64,000 bases of DNA, from contig CANMIP010000007.1 of NCBI GenBank assembly GCA_947497945.1, forward strand, positions 62,001 through 126,000, written 5' to 3'. The position numbers and the translations under genes are program-made. Shown here in pieces: positions 28,036 through 35,668 of the stretch; the stretch's first letter is position 1, and each line of letters starts with the position of its first letter. The notes under the pieces were generated by a model. It was not told where the DNA came from, searched no databases, and saw only the letters and a list, made by a program, of their open reading frames with translations. The DNA is from an uncultured Tropicimonas sp. Lineage in GTDB: Bacteria; Pseudomonadota; Alphaproteobacteria; Rhodobacterales; Rhodobacteraceae.

Positions 28036-28320
28036 CTATTTCTCTTTCAGGTAATGCCCCGAGACATAGCCCTTGAGCCCGCGCACTTCGCGCAGCGAGA
28101 CCTTGCACCAGGGCGTGCCGCCAACCCGGTCGCAGCCCTGCACCCGGACCACGGTCCCGTTGGGCAGCCCGACCACAACCCGGTATCCCAGCCCCGGTCC
28201 AGACCGCAGCTTGAGCATGTCGCCCTCATCGACCCCAGACACTTCCGAGATCGTTGCCGCCCCGGCCGGCAGGGCCAAGAGCATGAATGCGGCCAGCGCC
28301 GCCTTGGGAAGGAGTTTCAT
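28036..28320 (-). CDS. Secreted bacterial SH3-domain protein
   Basis: A 94-residue protein with a signal peptide (about 1-22, ending PAGAA) and one SH3b domain: DMLKLRSGPGLGYRVVVGLPNGTVVRVQGCDRVG then WCKVSLREVRGLKGYVSGHYL. Two cysteines (in QGCDR and PWCKV) could form a disulfide, which fits a periplasmic location. SH3b domains bind peptidoglycan or peptides. The ATG at 28320 is preceded by GAGAGAG. It is coupled to the downstream TolB-like gene. Confidence 0.82.
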   Translation of the reverse strand: MKLLPKAALAAFMLLALPAGAATISEVSGVDEGDMLKLRSGPGLGYRVVVGLPNGTVVRVQGCDRVGGTPWCKVSLREVRGLKGYVSGHYLKEK

Positions 28321-29030
28321 CAGCTGCTCTCTCGTTTTGTCGTCTTCTTTTGCCGCCAGTTTCCCGCGTCTGTCGCCACATGGCAACCGCGTCGCGTGAC
28401 GGGACCGCATGTTGTCGCTCCACGGACGCGCCTTTTTATCCGCCATTGCGGTTGATTCCTGCCCTCTGAATACGGCCATGCCGGGAGGCCTGTCCGGCGA
28501 GGCCCTTCGGCCTCGACCGCCCGCGTACTTGTTCCGGCGTGCGGTCGGTTGACTGAAGAAGGCGGCGACAGACAGTCCGGCACCAACAGTCGTTCGGTCT
28601 GATCCCACAGCAGACACTATTGTCGGACGCCTCACAGGCGGGGCCGTGTGATGGCGGGATGCTGCCTTGGAAGGAAAGGTAAAAAAGGCTCCTTTTATCG
28701 ATGCTGCGGGTGGGTTGAAACGGCGTGTTTCCTCTCTCTGCGACATCTAAAAAACGTGGCCGGATGGTCTCAAGGCAGAGGGAATGGGACGTCAGAAGCG
28801 GACTTATTGGGGGGAGTGTGATATACTTCAGGCGTCCCTGAAAGAAAGTGGCCGATTCGGTTTTCGGCCGCGCTTTGCGATTGCAGGCCTGTTCTTTTTT
28901 AAGGCAGGCGCGTGTTTTCCAGTTGGGTGCGTTCATTCCCTTTTTTATTGTGTCCGGTATTTTATCAATGGGCTCAATTTTTTTCTGAAATAATTGTTGG
29001 TAAAACGAAATAGAGACGAAAGGTATCAAA
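28321..29030. other. AT-richer intergenic island, no certain gene
   Basis: A 710-base gap between divergent genes. From about 28740 to 29030 the base composition falls well below the surrounding GC level, with runs such as TTTTTTATTG and ATTTTATC. A 69-codon frame at 28784-28993 has a hydrophobic tail (SLFYCVRYFINGLNFFLK) but no good ribosome-binding site. The AT-rich part probably carries the promoter of the orphan gene at 29031 and may have been acquired with it. Confidence 0.45.
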
Positions 29031-29456
29031 ATGGAAAATGTCCTTCTTCTTGGCGGTAGCCTTTTGAGCGTGGGCACATGGGCTTTGGCGTCCTGGATGT
29101 CGTTCTCTCCACTTCAGGTCGAAACGGTCTTGCCTGAAACCCGTCAAATTGTTGCGCCGGACAAAAGCTTGCTTGACGCCTATGAACGTTGCTCCCGGGA
29201 CGCCGAGATCCGGTTGTTGTCATATGTCGAGGCTCGGAAATGCTCGCTGAATTACCTGGAGCTGAAGGTTTCCCTTTTGCCCGATGTCGATCTGAAAGAA
29301 TATGAATCGCTTTCAGCCGTTCGGCGGCAGGAAATCGACAAGCGCGGCTATCTCGCGTTTTTGAGATGGAGGGAGCACGATTCCGGAAAACTCTCCGACT
29401 CCGTCAAGATGGAATCCTCCCAATCGAAGCCGGGCGTGAAATCAAACGCCGAATGA
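29031..29456 (+). CDS. Orphan membrane-anchored protein, AT-rich
   Basis: A 141-residue protein with an N-terminal hydrophobic helix (MENVLLLGGSLLSVGTWALA, about 3-24) that could be a membrane anchor or uncleaved signal. A charged helical domain follows (DKSLLDAYERCSRDAEIRLL and VEARKCSLNYLELKVSLLP), with two cysteines. GAAAGG lies 9 bases before the ATG. Codon use is AT-richer than in the flanking genes, pointing to recent transfer. The family was not recognised and no partner gene is adjacent. Confidence 0.6.
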   Translation: MENVLLLGGSLLSVGTWALASWMSFSPLQVETVLPETRQIVAPDKSLLDAYERCSRDAEIRLLSYVEARKCSLNYLELKVSLLPDVDLKEYESLSAVRRQEIDKRGYLAFLRWREHDSGKLSDSVKMESSQSKPGVKSNAE

Positions 29457-29795
29457 GCGATGTCCTGTCGACAGGGCATGTTCAAAGCCAGCCAGTGTTC
29501 ACAGGCGCAGGGAACCGACGGCGCGACCGGTCTCGTGACGCCTGAACGAAACACGTGACACTCCTCCCATCCAGTACCGCCATGCCGTTTGAGGCGCGTG
29601 GAAGAGCGAGAAGGCAAGGTGGGCTGGTGACGCGATGCAATCGTCCTTCGACGGTGACGTTTCGCAACCGGTCGTTCTCCAGCGGAAGCCTTGGGTCCCC
29701 CCGATTTCCTGTCGCGTCTTTCCCCGTCCGATCCTTCTAAACCATTGCAATCGCCGGGCCGAGTTGCTTTGCTGCCGGCAATGATCGGAGGCGGC
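29457..29795. other. Intergenic upstream of the sarcosine oxidase operon
   Basis: About 340 bases without a convincing gene. Overlapping short frames on both strands are Arg/Ser-rich and lack ribosome-binding sites. The promoter of soxB should lie here; no clear -35/-10 or operator was identified. Confidence 0.4.
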
Positions 29796-31049
29796 ATGCG
29801 CTACAACGCTCTGCAGGTCCTGAAACAGGGATTGACCGGAAATCGGGGCTGGGGACGTGCCTGGCGCAAGCCTGATCCGCAACCGGCCTACGACTTCCTC
29901 ATCATTGGTGGCGGTGGGCATGGGTTGGCGACGGCCTATTATCTCGCCTCCATCCATCGCAAGACCCGGATCGCCGTGCTGGAGAAGGGCTATTTCGGCG
30001 GCGGCTCGGTCGGGCGGAACACGACCATCGTGCGCGCCAATTACGGGCTGCCCGGCAATTCCGAGTTCTATTCGCATTCGCTCGGGCTCTGGGAGGGGTT
30101 GGAGCAGGAGCTGAATTTCAACCTGATGCATTCGCAGCGCGGCATCATCAACCTGTTCCATTCCGATGGCCAGCGCGACGCCTTTGCCCGGCGCGGCAAT
30201 GCGATGATCAACCAGGGCGACGACGCGATCCTGCTCGACCGGGGCGCCTGCCGCGAGATGCTGCCCTATCTCGATTTCGACCAGACGCGCTTTCCGATCC
30301 ATGGCGGGCTCTACCATCCGCGCGGCGGCACGGCGCGGCATGACGCGGTGGCCTGGGGCTTTGCGCGCGGGGCGGACCGGCGCGGTGTGGATCTGATCGA
30401 CACGTGCGAAGTGACCGGGATCGACATCGCCAATGGCTCCGTTGCCGGCGTTCAGACCACGCGGGGCGCGATCCGGGCAAAAAAGATCGGGATCGCCGTT
30501 GCGGGCAATTCAAGCCGGGTGGCGGCGATGGCCGGGATGCGGCTGCCGATCGAGAGCCATGTGTTGCAGGCTTTTGTCACCGAGGGGCTGAAGCCGGTGA
30601 TCGACAATGTCGTGACCTATGGCATGGGCCATTTCTATATCAGCCAGTCGGACAAGGGCGGGCTGGTCTTTGGCGGCGACCTGGATTTCTACCCGTCTTA
30701 CGCCTCACGCGGCAACCTGCCGATGCAGGAACATGTGATGGAGGCGGGGATGACGCTGATGCCGATGATCGGCAAGGCGCGCCTGCTGCGGAGCTGGGGC
30801 GGGATCATGGACATGTCGCCCGACGGCTCGCCGATCATCGACCGGACCGGGATCGGCGGTCTCTATATCAATACCGGCTGGTGCTATGGCGGCTTCAAGG
30901 CGACGCCCGGCTCCGGCCATTGCTTCGCCCATCTGCTGGCGACGGACCGGCCGCATGAGGCCGCGGCGCGGCTGCGGCTCGACCGGTTCGCGACGGGCAG
31001 GGGGCTCATGGACGAGGAGGGGACCGGTGCGCAGCATAACCTTCACTGA
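29796..31049 (+). CDS. soxB: Sarcosine oxidase beta subunit
   Basis: The 417-residue catalytic flavin subunit of heterotetrameric sarcosine oxidase, which demethylates sarcosine to glycine. The FAD motif is DFLIIGGGGHGLATAYYLA (33-51). The RHDAVAWGFARGA segment from R181 is the conserved block that in characterised enzymes carries the covalent FMN histidine (recalled, not tested). The C-terminal flavin motif is IGGLYINTGWCYGGFKATPG. The ATG at 29796 follows CGGAGG, and MRYNALQVLKQGLTG matches the usual SoxB start. It heads the sox operon. Confidence 0.95.
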   Translation: MRYNALQVLKQGLTGNRGWGRAWRKPDPQPAYDFLIIGGGGHGLATAYYLASIHRKTRIAVLEKGYFGGGSVGRNTTIVRANYGLPGNSEFYSHSLGLWEGLEQELNFNLMHSQRGIINLFHSDGQRDAFARRGNAMINQGDDAILLDRGACREMLPYLDFDQTRFPIHGGLYHPRGGTARHDAVAWGFARGADRRGVDLIDTCEVTGIDIANGSVAGVQTTRGAIRAKKIGIAVAGNSSRVAAMAGMRLPIESHVLQAFVTEGLKPVIDNVVTYGMGHFYISQSDKGGLVFGGDLDFYPSYASRGNLPMQEHVMEAGMTLMPMIGKARLLRSWGGIMDMSPDGSPIIDRTGIGGLYINTGWCYGGFKATPGSGHCFAHLLATDRPHEAAARLRLDRFATGRGLMDEEGTGAQHNLH

Positions 31050-31062
31050 GACAGGCTTCGAA

Positions 31063-31704
31063 ATGGCACAGACACCCCGCTCGGCCGCTTCGCCCGGCCG
31101 ACAGGCCGGACAGCCCCCGACCGCCCGCACGGGCCGGGGCTTCGCTTCCCCCCGCGGCCGGGGGCTGCCCTTCGCGCTTTGCGGAACCGTTTTGGCACTT
31201 TGCTTTCTTGCGACAGGCGCCTCTGCCGGCAACGTCCCCGAAGGTTGCTTCGCCCGCGCCTATTCCGATGACCACATGGCGAAGGTCCCCGAGCAATCCG
31301 TGGTCCAGATGCTGGCGCTGGTCGAGCCCTATCCGACCGAGCTGACCGAGGCGCAGATCTTTCTGAAGGTGCTGTTCCGCGAGGGCGGGCAGGGCGCGGT
31401 GAATGTCGTGCCGGGTACCTGGTACAAACAGGTGCTCTTCTGCTGGGACGGGCCGCGCGACAAGGCTGCGCCTCTGGCGGGCTGGGTGACCCCTGATGCG
31501 CTGACCTGTTATGCCGAATGCGATGGCGGGATGATGCAGATTGCCCGCTGGGATGGCAGCAAGCTCGACCTTCGGACCTCCGGGCTCTTCGTCGACGAAG
31601 ATGGCGGCGAATGCGAGGGCAATGCCTTCCTCGCGCCGGAAGGGCAAGAGGCGGTGACCTTCCGGCTGCACCCGGTCGACCTCAATTTCTGTGTGAGCCA
31701 GTGA
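31063..31704 (+). CDS. Secreted cysteine-containing protein inserted in the sox operon
   Basis: A 213-residue protein between soxB and soxD. An unusually long, Arg/Pro-rich N-terminus (about 1-34) precedes a hydrophobic segment (GLPFALCGTVLALCFLATG, 35-53) with likely cleavage after ASA-G. The mature part has paired cysteines (EGCFARAY, LFCWDG, TCYAECDGG, GGECEGN, NFCVSQ), suggesting disulfides in the periplasm. The true start may be a later codon, since the N-terminal 34 residues come from a palindromic GC-rich stretch. It is 13 bases after soxB and 10 before soxD, so it is co-transcribed. No known sarcosine oxidase function. Confidence 0.7.
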   Translation: MAQTPRSAASPGRQAGQPPTARTGRGFASPRGRGLPFALCGTVLALCFLATGASAGNVPEGCFARAYSDDHMAKVPEQSVVQMLALVEPYPTELTEAQIFLKVLFREGGQGAVNVVPGTWYKQVLFCWDGPRDKAAPLAGWVTPDALTCYAECDGGMMQIARWDGSKLDLRTSGLFVDEDGGECEGNAFLAPEGQEAVTFRLHPVDLNFCVSQ

Positions 31705-31714
31705 GGGCCGCGAC

Positions 31715-31981
31715 ATGCTGATCCCCTGTCCGCTTTGCGGCCCGCGCGACCTGCGCGAGTTCACCCCGCGCGGGGCGGCGGTGACCGTTCACCGGCCCGG
31801 TGAGGCAGCCGGACCCGAGGCCTGGCATGAATATCTCCATCTGCGCGACAACCCGGCCGGACCCTCCCGCGAACTCTGGTGGCATGGCGCGGGCTGCGGC
31901 GCCTGGCTGGTGGTGGAACGCGATACGCTGACCCATGCCGTCAGCCGCGCGATCCTGGCGGAAGAGGAGGCGCGGCCATGA
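31715..31981 (+). CDS. soxD: Sarcosine oxidase delta subunit
   Basis: The 88-residue delta subunit, a small zinc-binding protein that contacts the alpha subunit. The start MLIPCPLCGPRDLREF carries the first CxxC, and the later EYLHLRDNPAGPSRELWWHGAGC holds the histidine and remaining cysteine. Its stop overlaps the soxA start (ATGA). Confidence 0.95.
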   Translation: MLIPCPLCGPRDLREFTPRGAAVTVHRPGEAAGPEAWHEYLHLRDNPAGPSRELWWHGAGCGAWLVVERDTLTHAVSRAILAEEEARP

Positions 31982-34908
31982 GGCTCCCCGACCGCGGGCG
32001 GATCGACCGGTCCGTCTCTCTGCCCTTCTCCTTTGACGGCAAGCTGCTCACCGGCCATCCCGGCGATACGCTGGCCTCGGCGCTGATGGCCAATGGCATC
32101 GGTCTCGTTGGCCGCTCCTTCAAGTATCACCGCCCGCGCGGCGTGATGACCGCCGGATCGGAGGAACCAAACGCGCTGGTGGAGATCGGCTCGGGCGCGG
32201 CGATGGTTCCCAATATCCGCGCCACGATGCAGGAGCTTTGCGAGGGGCTGGAGGCCAGGAGCCAGAATTGCTGGCCGTCGCTGCAGGCGGATCTGCTCTC
32301 GGTCAACGACCTCCTCTGGCCGTTTCTCGGCAGCGGCTTCTATTACAAGACCTTCATGTGGCCGCGGAGCTTCTGGGAGAGTGTCTACGAGCCGATCATC
32401 CGCCGCGCGGCGGGGCTTGGCCGCCTGACCGCAGAGCCGGACCCGGCGCGGTACGAGAAGGCTTTCGCCCAGTGCGACCTGCTGGTGATCGGGGCTGGCC
32501 CGGCCGGGCTGATGGCGGCGCTGGCGGGGGTAGAGGCGGGTGTGGACGTGATCCTTGCCGATGAGGGCAGCGAGCCGGGTGGGCGATTGCTCAGCGAGCG
32601 CGAGCAGGTCGGCGGAATGCCGGCTGCCGACTGGGTGGAGCAGACGCTCGCGCGGCTGCAGGCTTCGCCCCATTTTCGTTTCCTGCCCCGGACCAGTGTC
32701 GATGGTGCCTATGATGGCGGTGTTTACGGGGCCTATGAGCGGGTCTCGGAGCATCTCTGCAAGCCGGATCCGGACCTGCCGAAAGGCTGTTTCTGGCGTA
32801 TCACGGCGCGGGCGACGGTGCTGGCGGCCGGCGCCATCGAGCGCCCGATCGCCTTCCCGGACAATGACCGCCCGGGGGTGATGATGGCGGGCGCCCTGCG
32901 CTCCTATCTCAACCGCTACGGCACCGCGCCGGGCAAGCGCATCGCGCTCTTCGCCACCAATGACGATGCCCATCGCACGGCGCGCGACCTGCTCGAGGCC
33001 GGGCTGGAGGTTGCCGCCGTGATCGACAGCCGCGAAGACGCCACGGCCAGCGGCGATTACCAGCTCTTCGCGGGCGCGCGGGTCACCGGCACGCGCGGTC
33101 GCCACGGGCTGCGCCAGGTCCGGATCGAGACCGGGAGCGGCACGCAGACCATCGCCGCCGATGCGCTGGCCGTCTCCGGCGGCTGGAACCCCTCCGTGCA
33201 TCTGACCTGCCACATGGGCGCGCGGCCCGAATGGGACGCTGGCATCGAGGCTTTCGTGCCGAAGCCGGGCGCCGTTCCCGGGCTGGTCGCCGCCGGGGCT
33301 GCGCGCGGTGTTTTCGACACGTCCGGCTGTCTCGCGGATGGCTTGCGCGCGGCGGGCGAGGCGATTGCGCGCCTCGGCGGGACGGCCCCCTCCCTAACGC
33401 CGCCCGCCGCCGACGCCGTGTCTGGTACGGGCAGGGCGCTCTGGCTGGTCGAGGGCAAGGGCCGCGCCTGGCTGGACTTCCAGAACGACGTCACCTCGAA
33501 GGATGTGACCGGGGCAGCGCAGGAAGGCTATGACAGCGTTGAATACATGAAGCGCTACACCACGCAGGGCATGGCGCCGGACCAGGGAAAGAATTCCAAC
33601 GTCAACGCGCTGGCGATCCTTGCGGACGCGACCGGGCGGACGATCCCCGAGACCGGCACCACCATCTATCGGCCGCCTTTCTCGCCGGTCCCGATCGGGG
33701 CGATGGGCGCGGGCGGGCAGGGCAAGGGCTTCGCGCCGGAACGGCTGACCAGCTCGCATGAGGCCAGCCTCAAGCGTGGCGCGCCGATGATCGAGGCCGG
33801 GCTCTGGTATCGCCCGAGCTATTTCCCCGCCCCCGGCGAGACCCATTGGCGCGAGAGCTGCGACCGCGAGGTGCGGATGGTGCGCGGATCGGTCGGCATC
33901 TGCGATGTCTCCACCCTGGGCAAGATCGAGCTGATGGGGCCGGATGTCGGCGCGCTGCTGGACATGGTCTATATCAACCGTTTCTCGACGCTGAAGCCGG
34001 GCCGGGTCCGTTACGGGCTGATGCTGCGCGAGGACGGTCATGTCATGGATGACGGCACCACGGCACGACCGTCGCTGGAGCATTGGGCGATGACCACCAC
34101 GACGGCGGCGGCCGGGCAGGTCATGGCGCATCTGGAGATGGTGCAGCAATGCTTCCTGCCGCGGGCGCGGGTCCGGTTCACCTCGACCACCGATGCCTGG
34201 GCGCAGTTTGCTATCGCCGGGCCGCGGGCGCGGGACGTGGTCAACGCGGTGCTCGACCAGCCGCTGCTCGGCAAGGCCTTCTCCTTCATGCAATGCGGCG
34301 CGGTGAGTCTGGGCGGGATTTCCGGGCGGCTCTTCCGCATCTCCTTTTCCGGCGAGCACGCTTATGAGTTGGCGGTGCCGAGCCGCTACGGCGCCAGCCT
34401 CTTCCGGCTGCTGGTGGCGCAGGCGGAAGGCTTTGGTGGTGGCGCCTACGGGATCGAGGCGCTCAACGTGCTGCGCATCGAGAAGGGCCTGCTGACCCAT
34501 GCCGAGCTGCACGGGCGGACCACCGCCTTCGATCTCGGGCTGCAGCGGATGATGTCGACGCGGAAGACGTTCATCGGCAAGGCCGCGGCGGCCCGTCCCG
34601 GTCTTGTCGAGGAGACGCGCGAACAGCTTGTCGGCCTGCGCGCGCTTGCAGCCGGGGAGGAGCTGACCGCAGGGGCCCATCTCTTCGCGCGCGATGCCGA
34701 TCCGACCCGGCTCAACGATCAGGGGTATGTGACCTCTGCCTGCCATTCGCCGACGTTCGGGCGTTCGATCGCGCTGGGCTTCCTGCGGCGTGGGCGGTCG
34801 CGGCATGGCGAGCTGTTGCGGCTGGTCGATCACCTGCGGGGAGTGGATGTGATCTGCGAGGTCTGTGACCCGGTATTCTTCGACGCGCAGGGAGGGCGGA
34901 TGCGATGA
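31978..34908 (+). CDS. soxA: Sarcosine oxidase alpha subunit
   Basis: A 976-residue subunit binding NAD and tetrahydrofolate. Residues 1-100 form the ferredoxin-like N-terminal domain. The dinucleotide domain has LLVIGAGPAGLMAA from 168. The second half, from about 580, is a GcvT-like aminomethyltransferase domain (with YRPSYFPAPGETHWRESCDR and SFSGEHAYELAVPSRYG) that traps formaldehyde as methylene-THF. The length matches the family (about 970-1000). The ATG at 31978 is fixed by its four-base overlap with soxD; soxG follows with the same overlap. Confidence 0.96.
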   Translation: MRLPDRGRIDRSVSLPFSFDGKLLTGHPGDTLASALMANGIGLVGRSFKYHRPRGVMTAGSEEPNALVEIGSGAAMVPNIRATMQELCEGLEARSQNCWPSLQADLLSVNDLLWPFLGSGFYYKTFMWPRSFWESVYEPIIRRAAGLGRLTAEPDPARYEKAFAQCDLLVIGAGPAGLMAALAGVEAGVDVILADEGSEPGGRLLSEREQVGGMPAADWVEQTLARLQASPHFRFLPRTSVDGAYDGGVYGAYERVSEHLCKPDPDLPKGCFWRITARATVLAAGAIERPIAFPDNDRPGVMMAGALRSYLNRYGTAPGKRIALFATNDDAHRTARDLLEAGLEVAAVIDSREDATASGDYQLFAGARVTGTRGRHGLRQVRIETGSGTQTIAADALAVSGGWNPSVHLTCHMGARPEWDAGIEAFVPKPGAVPGLVAAGAARGVFDTSGCLADGLRAAGEAIARLGGTAPSLTPPAADAVSGTGRALWLVEGKGRAWLDFQNDVTSKDVTGAAQEGYDSVEYMKRYTTQGMAPDQGKNSNVNALAILADATGRTIPETGTTIYRPPFSPVPIGAMGAGGQGKGFAPERLTSSHEASLKRGAPMIEAGLWYRPSYFPAPGETHWRESCDREVRMVRGSVGICDVSTLGKIELMGPDVGALLDMVYINRFSTLKPGRVRYGLMLREDGHVMDDGTTARPSLEHWAMTTTTAAAGQVMAHLEMVQQCFLPRARVRFTSTTDAWAQFAIAGPRARDVVNAVLDQPLLGKAFSFMQCGAVSLGGISGRLFRISFSGEHAYELAVPSRYGASLFRLLVAQAEGFGGGAYGIEALNVLRIEKGLLTHAELHGRTTAFDLGLQRMMSTRKTFIGKAAAARPGLVEETREQLVGLRALAAGEELTAGAHLFARDADPTRLNDQGYVTSACHSPTFGRSIALGFLRRGRSRHGELLRLVDHLRGVDVICEVCDPVFFDAQGGRMR

Positions 34909-35450
34909 AATTGTTGCAGGCCGTCTCGCCGCTGGGCGGGCTAGATCGGAGCCATGGCGCGCTGCGCCTGCGCGCGGGGGAACCCGGGCGCATCACCTGG
35001 ATTGCGCCTTATCCGGGCGAGGAGACCAACTGCTCCCATGCCTTGCAGGCGGCGCTCAGCCTGAGCTTTCCGAGCCCGGGCGAGACCCGCAGCAGCCTTG
35101 CCGGGCGCATCCTGTGGTCGGGCCGGGTGCAGGCGCTGCTGCTGGGCCCGCAGGCTCCGGCGACACTTTCGGGTCTTGCGGCGGTGGTCGACCAGAGCGA
35201 GGCCTGGGCGGCGCTGAATCTTGAGGGCGCAGGCGCGGTCGAGGTGCTGCAAAGGCTCGTGCCGCTGGACCTACGCGCAGCGGTCTTCCCGGCCTGGCGC
35301 ACCGCGCGCAGCCTTCTGGGGCATATGAACACCCAGATCACCCCGCGACCGGACGGGTTCGAGATCCTCGTGGCGTGTTCGATGGCGCACACGGCGGCGC
35401 GGGAGATCGAAGAGGCGATGAGGTCGGTCGCGGCGCGCTCGCAGCTCTGA
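34905..35450 (+). CDS. soxG: Sarcosine oxidase gamma subunit
   Basis: The 181-residue gamma subunit that completes the SoxBDAG tetramer; it is structurally related to the folate-binding domain. Typical features are WIAPYPGE, an LNLEGAGAVEVLQRLVPLDL block and the TARSLLGHMNTQI segment. ATGA overlap with soxA. The operon ends here; dnaG starts 218 bases on. Confidence 0.93.
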   Translation: MKLLQAVSPLGGLDRSHGALRLRAGEPGRITWIAPYPGEETNCSHALQAALSLSFPSPGETRSSLAGRILWSGRVQALLLGPQAPATLSGLAAVVDQSEAWAALNLEGAGAVEVLQRLVPLDLRAAVFPAWRTARSLLGHMNTQITPRPDGFEILVACSMAHTAAREIEEAMRSVAARSQL

Positions 35451-35668
35451 CCGCGAACCGGGCGGGCAGGGGGGGGGCTTGCCGCCGGTCCTTCGACGGG
35501 CTTTCGGGGCCGCTGGCGCGGCCCCACGCCCATCCAGGCCCGTGCGGCGATGGCGCCGCTGCGCGGCGCAGCCCCGCTCGACACTCTGTTCATCTTGTCC
35601 ACAGAAAAGCCGGGGCCCGGGGCGGTCTGTATCTGGACTTGGCGACGGCGGGGAGCGATAGTCTGCGG

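Noticed and set aside
28784-28993. A 69-codon frame in the AT-rich island
   Set aside because: The hydrophobic tail is tempting, but there is no ribosome-binding site and AT-rich DNA yields Phe/Leu-rich frames by chance.
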